Assembly: GCA_037976565.1 (NCBI GenBank) | Contig: CP137682.1 | Location: forward strand, 28,261,199 to 28,325,198 | Length of the DNA: 64,000 nt | Source: Mesocentrotus franciscanus | Taxonomy: Eukaryota > Echinodermata > Echinoidea > Camarodonta > Strongylocentrotidae | Direction of reading: 5' to 3' | Part shown: piece by piece, positions 46,380 to 61,455 of the stretch | Numbering within the stretch: position 1 is the stretch's first letter | Layout: every line of letters starts with the position of its first letter | Made by a program: the position numbers and the translations under genes | The notes under the pieces: generated by a model | Told to the model about the DNA's origin: nothing | What the model saw: only the letters and a program-made list of their open reading frames with translations | Database searches by the model: none

Positions 46380-47861
46380 GGGGGGGACATGAATGTTTCA
46401 TGGGGTCCAATGAGCTATTAATGAATAAAGCAAACGTCCTACTCTAAATTGTGAGCCGCCCTCTCAGGCAATATACGGTATTATGATTGCATCATATTGA
46501 TGGTGCAATATTTGAGAGTGTGTGATAAATAGTGAAACTATTATGTTTTCTGTCGGGGTGAGCCGTGGTGTAGTTGTTATCGTTTGAGACTAAGGCATCC
46601 GAACTTAACCCAATCGGGTTATCTATATATACTGCACTGAATTCGACACTCATCCTTTTACTTGTTTTTACTTTTTACTTTTTACTACTTTAATTAAGAA
46701 TGAAATTTTCCATGATGAAGAATGATGATGAGGTTTCAAAATGGACTTGAGCACTTTTATTCGTTTATCATTATATTCATTATTTTAGTAATAGAGAGAG
46801 TGGAAGAAGAAATCGGTCATTACAAAAAGTTATAATTCCAGCTAATTAATGAAATTTTGTTCTTGTTTTTGTTCCCTCCCCCCTCTATTGAGGCATTAGT
46901 TTTTTTTTAATCACCCTTTTTAAACACAAAATAATCGTGTATTTTGGATTCGGTGGCAGCAACAATAAACCCTCTGGCTTTCTTAGATGTCTTCACATTC
47001 ATATGACATTATTGTTGTTGTTGTTTTCTATTGTAAATATATGTCTTTATCTTGTACATTATGTTGTTATTTTATATGTTTTCATGATGTATGAAATAAA
47101 GAACAAATTCGATTCAATTTCAAGTACCCCTGCGTACAATTTTGACATCAATTTTGGGAAGGTAAAACTTATTCAAAATGTTGATTAAGAAAGTGTAAAA
47201 TAGAATAAAGCATAACAGAGAAGGAAATATAGAGTGTGTTAGAGAGAGAGAGAGAGGGGGGGGGGATGAATGTTTGGTGGGGTCCAATTAGCAATTAATG
47301 AATAAAGCACACGTCTTACTTTAAATTGTGAGCCGCCCTCTCTGGCAATATACGGTATTATGATTGCATTATATTGATTGTGCAATATTTGAGAGTGTGT
47401 GATAAATAGTAAAACTATCATGTTTTCTGCCGGGGTGAGCCGTGGTGTAGTGGATATCGTTTGAGACTGAAGCAACCGGACTTAACCCAATACCATGAAA
47501 ATGGTGGGCTTTCTACTGCACTGAATTCGACACTCATCCTTTTGCTTAATTTTGTTTTTTTTTGTTTTACTACTTCAATTAAGTATGAGATTTTCCGTTG
47601 TGAATAAAGATGATGAGGTTTTAAAATGAACTAGACACATCTTCTTGTTCATTATGTATTCTTAAATTCGCAATAGAGAAAGTGGAAAAAAGACTCATTC
47701 CTAACAAGAAGTAATAGATGCAGTAAATTTTTACATCAATTTTGGGAAAGGAGAATTATTCAAAATTTTGATTAAAAAAGGTTAGAGAGAAAAAGTATAA
47801 CATAGAGGGAAAGTTAGAGTGAGAGAGAGTGAGAGAGAGCGAGAAAAAAAGAGGGAGAGTA

Positions 47862-47898
<37 letters not shown>

Positions 47899-47911
47899 AG
47901 ATGTGTGTGTA

Positions 47912-47953
<42 letters not shown>

Positions 47954-48836
47954 GGGGGAAGGGGGGACATGAATGTTTCATGGGGTCCAATGAGCTATTA
48001 ATGAATAAAGCAAACGTCCTACTCTAAATTGTGAGCCGCCCTCTCTGGCAATATACGGTATTATGATTGCATCATATTGATGGTGCAATATTTGAGAGTG
48101 TGTGATAAATAGTGAAACTATTATGTTTTCTGTCGGGGTGAGCCGTGGTGTAGTTGTTATCGTTTGAGACTAAGGCATCCGAACTTAACCCAATCGGGTT
48201 ATCTATATATACTGCACTGAATTCGACACTCATCCTTTTACTTGTTTTTACTTTTTACTTTTTACTACTTTAATTAAGTATGAGATTTTCCATGATGAAT
48301 AATGATGATGAGGTTTCAAAATGGACTCGAGCACTTTCTTTCGTTCATCATTATATTCATTATTTTTGTAATAGAGAGAGTGGAAGAAGAAATCGGTCAT
48401 TACAAAAAAGTTATAATTCCAGCTAATTAATGAAATTTTGTTCTTGTTTTTGTTCCCTTCCCCTCTATTGAGGCATTAGTTTTTTTAATCACCTTTTAAA
48501 CACAATATAATCGTGTATTTTGGATTCGATGGCAGCAACAAAAACCCTCTGGCTTTCTTAGCTGTCTTCACATTCATATGACATTATTGTTGTTGTTGTT
48601 TTCTATTGTAAATATATGTCTTTATCTTGTACATTATGTTGTTATTTTATATGTTTTCATGATGTATGAAAAAATCAACTTCAATTCAATTTCAAGTACT
48701 CTGCGTACAATTTTACATCAATTTTGGGAAAGTAGAACTATTAAAAATGTTGATTAAGAAAGGGTAAAATAGAATAAAGCATAACAGAGAAGGAAATATA
48801 GAGTGTGTTAGAGAAAGAGAGAGATAAAAAAGGAGG

Positions 48837-48874
<38 letters not shown>

Positions 48875-49471
48875 ACATGAATGTTTCATGGGGTCCAATG
48901 AGCAATTAATGAATAAAGCAAACGTCCTACTCTAAATTGTGAGCCGCCCTCTCTGGCAATATACGGTATTATGATTGCATCATATTGATGGTGCAATATT
49001 TGAGAGTGTGTGATAAATAGTAAAACTATCATGTTTTCTGCCGGGGTGAGCCGTGGTGTAGTGGATATCGTTTGAGACTGAAGCAACCGGACTTAACCCA
49101 ATACCATGAAAATGGTGGGCTTTCTACTGCACTGAATTCGACACTCATCCTTTTTGCTTAATTTTTTTGTTTTTTTGTTTTACTACTTCAATTAAGTATG
49201 AGATTTTCCGTTGTGAATAAAGATGATGAGGTTTTAAAATGAACTAGACACATCTTCTTGTTCATTATGTATTCTTAAATTCGCAATAGAGAAAGTGGAA
49301 AAAAGACTCATTCCTAACAAGAAGTAATAGATGTAGTAAATTTTACATCAAATTTGGGAAAGGAGAATTATTCAAAATTTTGATTAAAAAGGGTTAGAGA
49401 GAAAAAGTATAACACAGAGGGAAAGTTAGAGTGAGAGAGAGTGAGAGAGCGAGCAAAAAAGAGGGAGAGTA

Positions 49472-49506
<35 letters not shown>

Positions 49507-49525
49507 AGATGTGTGTGTGTGTGCG

Positions 49526-49559
<34 letters not shown>

Positions 49560-50447
49560 GGGGAGGGGGAGGGGGGACATGAATGTTTCATGGGGTCCAA
49601 TGAGCTATTAATGAATAAAGCAAACGTCCTACTCTAAATTGTGAGCCGCCCTCTCTGGCAATATACGGTATTATGATTGCATCATATTGATGGTGCAATA
49701 TTTGAGAGTGTGTGATAAATAGTGAAACTATTATGTTTTCTGTCGGGGTGAGCCGTGGTGTAGTTGTTATCGTTTGAGACTAAGGCATCCGAACTTAACC
49801 CAATCGGGTTATCTATATATACTGCACTGAATTCGACACTCATCCTTTTACTTGTTTTTACTTTTTTACTTTTTTACTACTTCAATTAAGTATGAGATTT
49901 TCCGTTATGAATAATGATGATGAGGTTTCAAAATGGACTCGAGCACCTTCTTTCGTTCATCATTATATTCATTATTTTTGTAATAGAGAGAATGGAAGAA
50001 GAAATCGGTCATTACAAAAGTTATAATTCCAGCTAATTAATGAAATTTTGTTCTTGTTTTTGTTCCCTTCCCTCTATTGAGGCATTAGTTTTTTTAATCA
50101 CCTTTTAAACACAATATAATCGTGTATTTTGGATTCGATGGCAGCAACAAAAACCCTCTGGCTTTCTTAGCTGTCTTCACATTCATATGACATTATTGTT
50201 GTTGTTGTTTTCTATTGTAAATATATGTCTTTATCTTGTACATTATGTTGTTATTTTATATGTTTTCATAATGTATGAAACAAAATCAACTTCAATTCAA
50301 TTTCAAGTACTCTGCGTACAATTTTTACATCAATTTTGGGAAAGAAGAACTCATTTAAAATGTTGATAAAGAAAGGGTAAAATATAATAAAGCATAACAT
50401 AGAAGGAAATATAGAGTGTGTTAGAGAAAGAGAGAGAAAAAGGGAGG

Positions 50448-50492
<45 letters not shown>

Positions 50493-51096
50493 GGGGGACA
50501 TGAATGTTTCATGGGGTCCAATGAGCAATTAATGAATAAAGCAAACGTCCTACTCTAAATTGTGAGCCGCCCTCTCTGGCAATATACGGTATTATGATTG
50601 CATCATATTGATGGTGCAATATTTGAGAGTGTGTGATAAATAGTAAAACTATCATGTTTTCTGCCGGGGTGAGCCGTGGTGTAGTGGATATCGTTTGAGA
50701 CTGAAGCAACCGGACTTAACCCAATACCATGAAAATGGTGGGCTTTCTACTGCACTGAATTCGACACTCATCCTTTTTGCTTAATTTTTTTGTTTTTTTG
50801 TTTTACTACTTCAATTAAGTATGAGATTTTCCGTTGTGAATAAAGATGATGAGGTTTTAAAATGAACTAGACACATCTTCTTGTTCATTATGTATTCTTA
50901 AATTCGCAATAGAGAAAGTGGAAAAAAGACTCATTCCTAACAAGAAGTAATAGATGTAGTAAATTTTACATCAAATTTGGGAAAGGAGAATTATTCAAAA
51001 TTTTGATTAAAAAAGGGTTAGAGAGAAAAAGTATAACATAGAGGAAAGTTAGAGTGAGAGAGAGTGAGAGAGAGCGAGCAAAAAGAGGAGAGAGTA

Positions 51097-51127
<31 letters not shown>

Positions 51128-51130
51128 AGA

Positions 51131-51175
<45 letters not shown>

Positions 51176-52068
51176 GGGGGAGGGGGGACATGAATGTTTC
51201 ATGGGGTCCAATGAGCTATTAATGAATAAAGCAAACGTCCTACTCTAAATTGTGAGCCGCCCTCTCAGGCAATATACGGTATTATGATTGCATCATATTG
51301 ATGGTGCAATATTTGAGAGTGTGTGATAAATAGTGAAACTATTATGTTTTCTGTCGGGGTGAGCCGTGGTGTAGTTGTTATCGTTTGAGACTAAGGCATC
51401 CGAACTTAACCCAATCGGGTTATCTATATATACTGCACTGAATTCGACACTCATCCTTTTACTTGTTTTTACTTTAAAAAAAACTTTTTTACTACTTTAA
51501 TTAAGAATGAAATTTTCCATGATGAAGAATGATGATGAGGTTTCAAAATGGACTTTAGCACTTTTATTCGTTTATCATTATATTCATTATTTTAGTAATA
51601 GAGAGAGTGGAAGAAGAAATCGGTCATTACAAAAAGTTATAATTCCAGCTAATTAATGAAATTTTGTTCTTGTTTTCGTTCCCTTCCCCCCTCTATTGAG
51701 GCACTAGTTTTTTTAATCACCTTTTTAAACACAATATAATCGTGTATTTTGGATTCGATGGCAGCAACAAAAACCCTCTGGCTTTCTTAGCTGTCTTCAC
51801 ATTCATATGACATTATTGTTGTTGTTGTTTTCTATTGCAAATATATGTCTTTATCTTGTACATTATGTTTTTATTTTATATGTTTTCATGATGTATGAAA
51901 TAAAGAACAATTTCGATTCAATTTCAAGTACTCTGCGTACAATTTTTACATCAATTTGGGGAAAGTAGAACTTATTCAAAATGTTGATTAAGAAAGGGTA
52001 AAATAGAATAAAGCATAACATAGAAAGAAATATAGAGTGTGGTAGAGAAAGAGAGAAAAAGGGGAGGG

Positions 52069-52099
<31 letters not shown>

Positions 52100-52984
52100 G
52101 AGGGGGAGGGGGGGGACATGAATGATTCATGGGGTCCAATGAGCAATTAATGAATAAAGCAAACGTCCTACTCTAAATTGTGAGCCGCCCTCTCTGGCAA
52201 TATACGGTATTATGATTGCATCATATTGATGGTGCAATATTTGAGAGTGTGTGATAAATAGTGAAACTATTATGTTTTCTGTCGGGGTGAGCCGTGGTGT
52301 AGTTGTTATCGTTTGAGACTAAGGCATCCGAACTTAACCCAATCGGGTTATCTATATATACTGCACTGAATTCGACACTCATCCTTTTACTTGTTTTTAC
52401 TTTTTACTTTTTTACTACTTCAATTAAGTATGAGATTTTCCGTTATGAATAATGATGATGAGGTTTCAAAATGGACTCAAGCACTTTCTTTCGTTCATCA
52501 TTATATTCATTATTTTTGTAATAGAGAGAATGGAAGAAGAAATCGGTCATTACAAAAGTTATAATTCCAGCTAATTAATGAAATTTTGTTCTTGTTTTTG
52601 TTCCCTTCCCCTCTATTGAGGCATTAGTTTTTTTAATCACCTTTTTAAACACAATATAATCGTGTATTTTGGATTCGATGGCAGCAACAAAAACCCTCTG
52701 GCTTTCTTAGCTGTCTTCACATTCATATGACATTATTGTTGTTGTTGTTTTCTATTGTAAATATATGTCTTTATCTTGTACATTATGTTGTTATTTTATA
52801 TGTTTTCATAATGTATGAAACAAAAATCAACTTCAATTCAATTTCAAGTACTCTGCGTACAATTTTTACATCAATTTCGGGAAAGTAGAACTCATTTAAA
52901 ATGTTGATTAAGAAAGGGTAAAATATAATAAAGCATAACATAGAAGGAAATATAGAGTGTGTTAGAGAAGAGAGAGAGAAAAAG

Positions 52985-53033
<49 letters not shown>

Positions 53034-54835
53034 GGGGGACATCAATGTTTCATGGGGTCCAATGAGCAATTAATGAATAAAGCAAACGTCCTACTCTAAA
53101 TTGTGAGCCGCCCTCTCTGGCAATATACGGTATTATGATTGCATCATATTGATGGTGCAATATTTGAGAGTGTGTGATAAATAGTGAAACTATTATGTTT
53201 TCTGTCGGGGTGAGCCGTGGTGTAGTTGTTATCGTTTGAGACTAAGGCATCCGAACTTAACCCAATTGGGTTATCTATATATACTGCACTGAATTCGACA
53301 CTCATCCTTTTACTTGTTTTTACTTTTTTACTTTTTTACTACTTTAATTAAGAATGAAATTTTCCATGATGAATAATGATGATGAGGTTTCAAAATGGAC
53401 TTGAGCACTTTCATTCGTTTATAATTATATTCATTATTTTTGTAATAGAGAGAGTTGAAGAAAATATCGGTCATTACAAAAAATTATAATTCCAGCTAAT
53501 TAATGAAATTTTGTTCTTGTTTTTGTTCCCTTCCCCCCTCTATTGAGGCATTAGTTTTTTTTAATCACCCTTTTGAAACACAATATAATCGTGTATTTTG
53601 GATTCGATGGCAGCAACAAAAAAACCCTCTGGCTTTCTTAGCTGTCTTCACATTCATATCACATTTTTGTTGTTGTTGTTTTCTATTGTAAATATATGTC
53701 TTTATCTTGTACATTATGTTGTTATTTTATATGTTTTCATAATGTATGAAATAAAAATCAATTTCAATTCAATTTCAAGTAATCTGCGTACAATTTTTAC
53801 ATCAATTTTGGGAAAGGAGAATTATTCAAAATGTTGATAAAGAAAGGGTAAAATAGAATAAAGCATAACATAGAAGGAAATATAGAGTGTGTTAGAGAAA
53901 GAGAGAGAAAAAAAGGGGGAGGGAGAGAGAGAGAGAGAGAGAGAGGGAGGGAGGGGGGACATGAATGTTTCATGGGGTCCAATGAGCAATTAATGAATAA
54001 AGCAAACGTCCTCTTCTTAAATGTGAGCCGCCCTCTCAGGCAATATACGGTATTATGATTGCATCATATTGATGGTGCAATATTTGAGAGTGTGTGATAA
54101 ATAGTGAAACTATTATGTTTTCTGTCGGGGTGAGCCGTGGTGTAGTTGTTATCGTTTGAGACTAAGGCATCCGAACTTAACCCAATCGGGTTATCTATAT
54201 ATACTGCACTGAATTCGACACTCATCCTTTTACTTGTTTTTACTTTTTACTTTTTACTACTTTAATTAAGAATGAAATTTTCCATGATGAATAATGATGA
54301 TGAGGTTTCAAAATGGACTTGAGCACTTTTATTCGTTTATCATTATATTCATTATTTTAGTAATAGAGAGAGTGGAAGAAGAAATCGGTCATTACAAAAA
54401 GTTATAATTCCAGCTAATTAATGAAATTTTGTTCTTGTTTTTGTTCCCTCCCCCCTCTATTGAGGCATTAGTTTTTTTTAATCACCCTTTTTAAACACAA
54501 AATAATCCTGTATTTTGGATTCGATGGCATTAACAATAAACCCTTTGGATTTCTTAGCTGTCTTCACATTCATATGACATTATTGTTGTTGTTGTTTACT
54601 ATTGTAAATATTTTTCTTTAACTTGTACATTATATCTTTATTTTATATGTTTTCATGATGTATGAAATAGAGAACAATTTTAATTCAATTTCAAGTACTC
54701 TGCGTAAAATTTTTACATCAATTTTGGGAAAGGAGAATTATTCAAAATGTTGACTAAGAAAGGGTAAAATAGAATAAAGTATAACATAGAAGGAAATATA
54801 GAGTGTGTTAGAGAGAGAGAGAGAGAGAGAGGGGG

Positions 54836-55098
54836 CAGAAGCGGATCTAGAGGGGGTTGGGGTTGCAACCCCAAAAAAAAATCTGGGACCATTTTTTAAA
54901 TCTTATCTTTTTTTTTAAACTTGTAATTTTATTTTATTCTATTTCTATGTATTTGAGATTTTCAAAAATTTTCCCTACTGTGGGAGGGGGGACACCCCCC
55001 TCCCACACCCTCCGCCCTCGCTCGCTCCGCTCGCTTGGACTCGGTCGCTACGCTCCTCGCATACCAAACCCCTTTATAAAAAGCTGGATCCGCTCCTG
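54836..55098. mobile_element. MITE inserted in satellite, copy 2 (263 bp)
   Basis: Same element, same orientation and same monomer position as copy 1, starting exactly 9400 bp later. It has a slightly longer interior (extra CCCCAAAAAA and C-rich bases). Identical placement means it was copied together with the surrounding satellite. Confidence 0.88.
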
Positions 55099-55715
55099 GG
55101 GGGGGGGACGTGAATGTTTCATGGGGTCCAATGAGCAATTAATGAATAAAGCAAACGTCCTACTCTAAATTGTGAGCCGCCCTCTATGGCAATATACGGT
55201 ATTATGATTGCATTATATTGATGGTGCAATATTTGAGAGTGTGTGATAAATAGTAAAACTATCATGTTTTCTGCCGGGGTGAGCCGTGGTGTAGTGGATA
55301 TCGTTTGAGACTGAAGCAACCGGACTTAACCCAATACCATGAAAATGGTGGGCTTTCTACTGCACTGAATTCGACACTCATCCTTTTTGCTTAATTTTTT
55401 TGTTTTGTTTTTTGTTTTACTACTTCAATTAAGTATGAGGTTTTCTGTTATGAATAAAGATGATGAGGTTTTAAAATGAACTAGACACATCTTCTTGTTT
55501 ATTATGTATTCTTAAATTCGCAATAGAGAAAGTGGAAAAAAAAGACTCATTCCTAACAAGAAGTAATAGATGTAGTAAATTTTTACATTAATTTTGGGAA
55601 AGGAGAATTATTCAAAATTTTGATTAAAAAAGGGTTAGAGAGAAAAAAGTATAACATAGAGGAAAAGTTGGAGTGAGTGAGAGTGAGAGAGAGAGAGCAA
55701 AAAAGAGGGAGAGTA

Positions 55716-55748
<33 letters not shown>

Positions 55749-57280
55749 AGATGTGTGTGTGTGTGTGCGTGTGTGAGAGAGAGAGAGAGAGAGAGAGGGA
55801 GGGGAGGGGGGACATGAATGTTTCATGGGGTCCAATGAGCTATTAATGAATAAAGCAAACGTCCTACTCTAAATTGTGAGCCGCCCTCTCAGGCAATATA
55901 CGGTATTATGATTGCATCATATTGATGGTGCAATATTTGAGAGTGTGTGATAAATAGTGAAACTATTATGTTTTCTGTCGGGGTGAGCCGTGGTGTAGTT
56001 GTTATCGTTTGAGACTAAGGCATCCGAACTTAACCCAATCGGGTTATCTATATATACTGCACTGAATTCGACACTCATCCTTTTACTTGTTTTTACTTTT
56101 TACTTTTTACTACTTTAATTAAGAATGAAATTTTCCATGATGAAGAATGATGATGAGGTTTCAAAATGGACTTGAGCACTTTTATTCGTTTATCATTATA
56201 TTCATTATTTTAGTAATAGAGAGAGTGGAAGAAGAAATCGGTCATTACAAAAAGTTATAATTCCAGCTAATTAATGAAATTTTGTTCTTGTTTTTGTTCC
56301 CTCCCCTCTATTGAGGCATTAGTTTTTTTAATCACCCTTTTAAACACAAAATAATCGTGTATTTTGGATTCGGTGGCAGCAACAATAAACCCTCTGGCTT
56401 TCTTAGATGTCTTCACATTCATATGACATTATTGTTGTTGTTGTTTTCTATTGTAAATATATGTCTTTATCTTGTACATTATGTTGTTATTTTATATGTT
56501 TTCATGATGTATGAAATAAAGAACAAATTCGATTCAATTTCAAGTACCCCTGCGTACAATTTTGACATCAATTTTGGGAAGGTAAAACTTATTCAAAATG
56601 TTGATTAAGAAAGTGTAAAATAGAATAAAGCATAACAGAGAAGGAAATATAGAGTGTGTTAGAGAGAGAGAGAGAGAGAGGGGGATGAATGTTTGGTGGG
56701 GTCCAATTAGCAATTAATGAATAAAGCACACGTCTTACTTTAAATTGTGAGCCGCCCTCTCTGGCAATATACGGTATTATGATTGCATTATATTGATTGT
56801 GCAATATTTGAGAGTGTGTGATAAATAGTAAAACTATCATGTTTTCTGCCGGGGTGAGCCGTGGTGTAGTGGATATCGTTTGAGACTGAAGCAACCGGAC
56901 TTAACCCAATACCATGAAAATGGTGGGCTTTCTACTGCACTGAATTCGACACTCATCCTTTTTGCTTAATTTTTTGTTTTTTTTGTTTTACTACTTCAAT
57001 TAAGTATGAGATTTTCCGTTGTGAATAAAGATGATGAGGTTTTAAAATGAACTAGACACATCTTCTTGTTCATTATGTATTCTTAAATTCGCAATAGAGA
57101 AAGTGGAAAAAAGACTCATTCCTAACAAGAAGTAATAGATGCAGTAAATTTTTACATCAATTCTGGGAAAGGAGAATTATTCAAAATTTTGATTAAAAAA
57201 GGGTTAGAGAGAAAAAAGTATAACATAGAGGGAAAGTTAGAGTGAGAGAGAGTGAGAGAGAGAGCAAAAAGAGGAGAGTA

Positions 57281-57311
<31 letters not shown>

Positions 57312-57324
57312 AGATGTGTGTGTA

Positions 57325-57363
<39 letters not shown>

Positions 57364-58884
57364 GGGGGAAGGGGGGACATGAATGTTTCATGGGGTCCAA
57401 TGAGCTATTAATGAATAAAGCAAACGTCCTACTCTAAATTGTGAGCCGCCCTCTCTGGCAATATACGGTATTATGATTGCATCATATTGATGGTGCAATA
57501 TTTGAGAGTGTGTGATAAATAGTGAAACTATTATGTTTTCTGTCGGGGTGAGCCGTGGTGTAGTTGTTATCGTTTGAGACTAAGGCATCCGAACTTAACC
57601 CAATCGGGTTATCTATATATACTGCACTGAATTCGACACTCATCCTTTTACTTGTTTTTACTTTTTACTTTTTTACTACTTCAATTAAGTATGAGATTTT
57701 CCGTTATGAATAATGATGATGAGGTTTCAAAATGGACTCGAGCACTTTCTTTCGTTCATCATTATATTCATTATTTTTGTAATAGAGAGAATGGAAGAAG
57801 AAATCGGTCATTACAAAAGTTATAATTCCAGCTAATTAATGAAATTTTGTTCTTGTTTTTGTTCCCTTCCCCTCTATTGAGGCATTAGTTTTTTTAATCA
57901 CCTTTTTAAACACAATATAATCGTGTATTTTGGATTCGATGGCAGCAACAAAAACCCTCTGGCTTTCTTAGCTGTCTTCACATTCATATGACATTATTGT
58001 TGTTGTTGTTTTCTATTGTAAATATATGTCTTTATCTTGTACATTATGTTGTTATTTTATATGTTTTCATAATGTATGAAACAAAAATCAACTTCAATTC
58101 AATTTCAAGTACTCTGCGTACAATTTTACATCAATTTCGGGAAAGTAGAACTCATTTAAAATGTTGATTAAGAAAGGGTAAAATATAATAAAGCATAACA
58201 TAGAAGGAAATATAGAGTGTGTTAGAGAAAGAGAGAGAAAAAGGGAGGAGGAGAGAGAGAGAGAGAGAGAGAGAGAGGGGGTGGGGGGACATGAATGTTT
58301 CATGGGGTCCAATGAGCAATTAATGAATAAAGCAAACGTCCTACTCTAAATTGTGAGCCGCCCTCTCTGGCAATATACGGTATTATGATTGCATCATATT
58401 GATGGTGCAATATTTGAGAGTGTGTGATAAATAGTAAAACTATCATGTTTTCTGCCGGGGTGAGCCGTGGTGTAGTGGATATCGTTTGAGACTGAAGCAA
58501 CCGGACTTAACCCAATACCATGAAAATGGTGGGCTTTCTACTGCACTGAATTCGACACTCATCCTTTTTGCTTAATTTTTTTTTTTTTTTTGTTTTACTA
58601 CTTCAATTAAGTATGAGATTTTCCGTTGTGAATAAAGATGATGAGGTTTTAAAATGAACTAGACACATCTTCTTGTTCATTATGTATTCTTAAATTCGCA
58701 ATAGAGAAAGTGGAAAAAAGACTCATTCCTAACAAGAAGTAATAGATGTAGTAAATTTTTACATCAAATTTGGGAAAGGAGAATTATTCAAAATTTTGAT
58801 TAAAAAGGGTTAGAGAGAAAAAGTATAACAGAGGGAAAGTTAGAGTGAGAGAGAGTGAGAGAGAGCGAGCAAAAAGAGAGAGTA

Positions 58885-58919
<35 letters not shown>

Positions 58920-58922
58920 AGA

Positions 58923-58976
<54 letters not shown>

Positions 58977-59854
58977 GGAGGGGGGACATGAATGTTTCAT
59001 GGGGTCCAATGAGCTATTAATGAATAAAGCAAACGTCCTACTCTAAATTGTGAGCCGCCCTCTCAGGCAATATACGGTATTATGATTGCATCATATTGAT
59101 GGTGCAATATTTGAGAGTGTGTGATAAATAGTGAAACTATTATGTTTTCTGTCGGGGTGAGCCGTGGTGTAGTTGTTATCGTTTGAGACTAAGGCATCCG
59201 AACTTAACCCAATCGGGTTATCTATATATACTGCACTGAATTCGACACTCATCCTTTTACTTGTTTTTACTTTTTACTTTTTACTACTTCAATTAAGTAT
59301 GAGATTTTCCATTATGAATAATGATGATGAGGTTTCAAAATGGACTCGAGCACTTTTTCGTTCATCATTATATTCATTATTTTTGTAATAGAGAGAATGG
59401 AAGAAGAAATCGGTCATTACAAAAGTTATAATTCCAGCTAATTAATGAAATTTTGTTCTTGTTTTTGTTCCCTTCCCCTCTATTGAGGCATTAGTTTTTT
59501 TAATCACCTTTTTAAACACAATATAATCGTGTATTTTGGATTCGATGGCAGCAACAAAAACCCTCTGGCTTTCTTAGCTGTCTTCACATTCATATGACAT
59601 TATTGTTGTTGTTGTTTTCTATTGTAAATATATGTCTTTATCTTGTACATTATGTTGTTATTTTATATGTTTTCATAATGTATGAAACAAAAATCAACTT
59701 CAATTCAATTTCAAGTACTCTGCGTACAATTTTACATCAATTTTGGGAAAGAAGAACTCATTTAAAATGTTGATAAAGAAAGGGTAAAATATAATAAAGC
59801 ATAACATAGAAGGAAATATAGAGTGTGTTAGAGAAAGAGAGAGAAAAAAGGAGG

Positions 59855-59904
<50 letters not shown>

Positions 59905-61365
59905 ACATGAATGTTTCATGGGGTCCAATGAGCAATTAATGAATAAAGCAAACGTCCTACTCTAAATTGTGAGCCGCCCTCTCTGGCAATATACGGTATT
60001 ATGATTGCATCATATTGATGGTGCAATATTTGAGAGTGTGTGATAAATAGTGAAACTATTATGTTTTCTGTCGGGGTGAGCCGTGGTGTAGTTGTTATCG
60101 TTTGAGACTAAGGCATCCGAACTTAACCCAATCGGGTTATCTATATATACTGCACTGAATTCGACACTCATCCTTTTACTTGTTTTTACTTTTTACTTTT
60201 TACTACTTTAATTAAGAATGAAATTTTCCATGATGAATAATGATGATGAGGTTTCAAAATGGACTTGAGCACTTTTATTCGTTTATCATTATATTCATTA
60301 TTTTAGTAATAGAGAGAGTGGAAGAAGAAATCGGTCATTACAAAAGTTATAATTCCAGCTAATTAATGAAATTTTGTTCTTGTTTTTGTTCCCTCCCCTC
60401 TATTGAGGCATTAGTTTTTTTAATCACCTTTTTAAACACAAAATAATCGTGTATTTTGGATTCGATGGCAGCAACAATAAACCCTCTGGCTTTCTTAGCT
60501 GTCTTCACATTCATATGACATTATTGTTGTTGTTGTTTTCTATTGTAAATATATGTCTTTATCTTGTACATTATGTTGTTATTTTATATGTTTTCATGAT
60601 GTATGAAATAAAGAACAATTCAATTCAATTTCAAGTACTCTGCGTACAATTTTGACATCAATTTTGGGAAGGTAAAACTTATTCAAAATGTTGATTAAGA
60701 AAGTGTAAAATAGAATAAAGCATAACAGAGAAGGAAATATAGAGTGTGTTAGAGAGAGAGAGAGAGAGGGGATGAATGTTTGGTGGGGTCCAATTAGCAA
60801 TTAATGAATAAAGCAAACGTCCTACTTAAATTGTGAGCCGCCCTCTCTGGCAATATACGGTATTATGATTGCATTATATTGATGGTGCAATATTTGAGAG
60901 TGTGTGATAAATAGTAAAACTATCATGTTTTCTGCCGGGGTGAGCCGTGGTGTAGTGGATATCGTTTGAGACTGAAGCAACCGGACTTAACCCAATACCA
61001 TGAAAATGGTGGGCTTTCTACTGCACTGAATTCGACACTCATCCTTTTTGCTTAATTTTTTTGTTTTTTTTGTTTTACTACTTCAATTAAGTATGAGATT
61101 TTCCGTTGTGAATAAAGATGATGAGGTTTTAAAATGAACTAGACACATCTTCTTGTTCATTATGTATTCTTAAATTCGCAATAGAGAAAGTGGAAAAAAG
61201 ACTCATTCCTAACAAGAAGTAATAGATGCAGTAAATTTTACATCAATTTGGGAAAGGAGAATTATTCAAAATTTTGATTAAAAAGGGTTAGAGAGAAAAA
61301 GTATAACATAGAGGGAAAGTTAGAGTGAGAGAGAGTGAGAGAGAGCGAGCAAAAAGAGGAGAGTA

Positions 61366-61402
<37 letters not shown>

Positions 61403-61423
61403 AGATGTGTGTGTATGTGTGCG

Positions 61424-61455
<32 letters not shown>

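Larger units (their letters stand above)
45300..59150 (+). repeat. Higher-order repeat, unit ~9.4 kb (11 monomers), two starts
   Basis: From the MITE onward the class order A-B-A-B-A-B is the same after 45851 and after 55277, with nearly equal spacings (705, 877, 703, 908, 702 versus 704, 871, 694, 912, 697). Copies share private variants: GGATTCGGTGGCAGC, TTAGATGTCTTCAC, GGGGTCCAATTAGC and AAAGCACACGTCTTA at equivalent places. After six monomers the orders differ (A-B-B-B-B versus B-A-B-A-B), so later exchange has rearranged the second block. Confidence 0.75.

Noticed and set aside
48886..49086. 66-codon - strand open frame (MLQSQTISTTPRLTPAENM...) repeated in many class A monomers
   Set aside because: It spans the tRNA-like module in antisense, is kept only because monomers are homogenised, and varies in length and frame between copies. 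No domain or codon bias.
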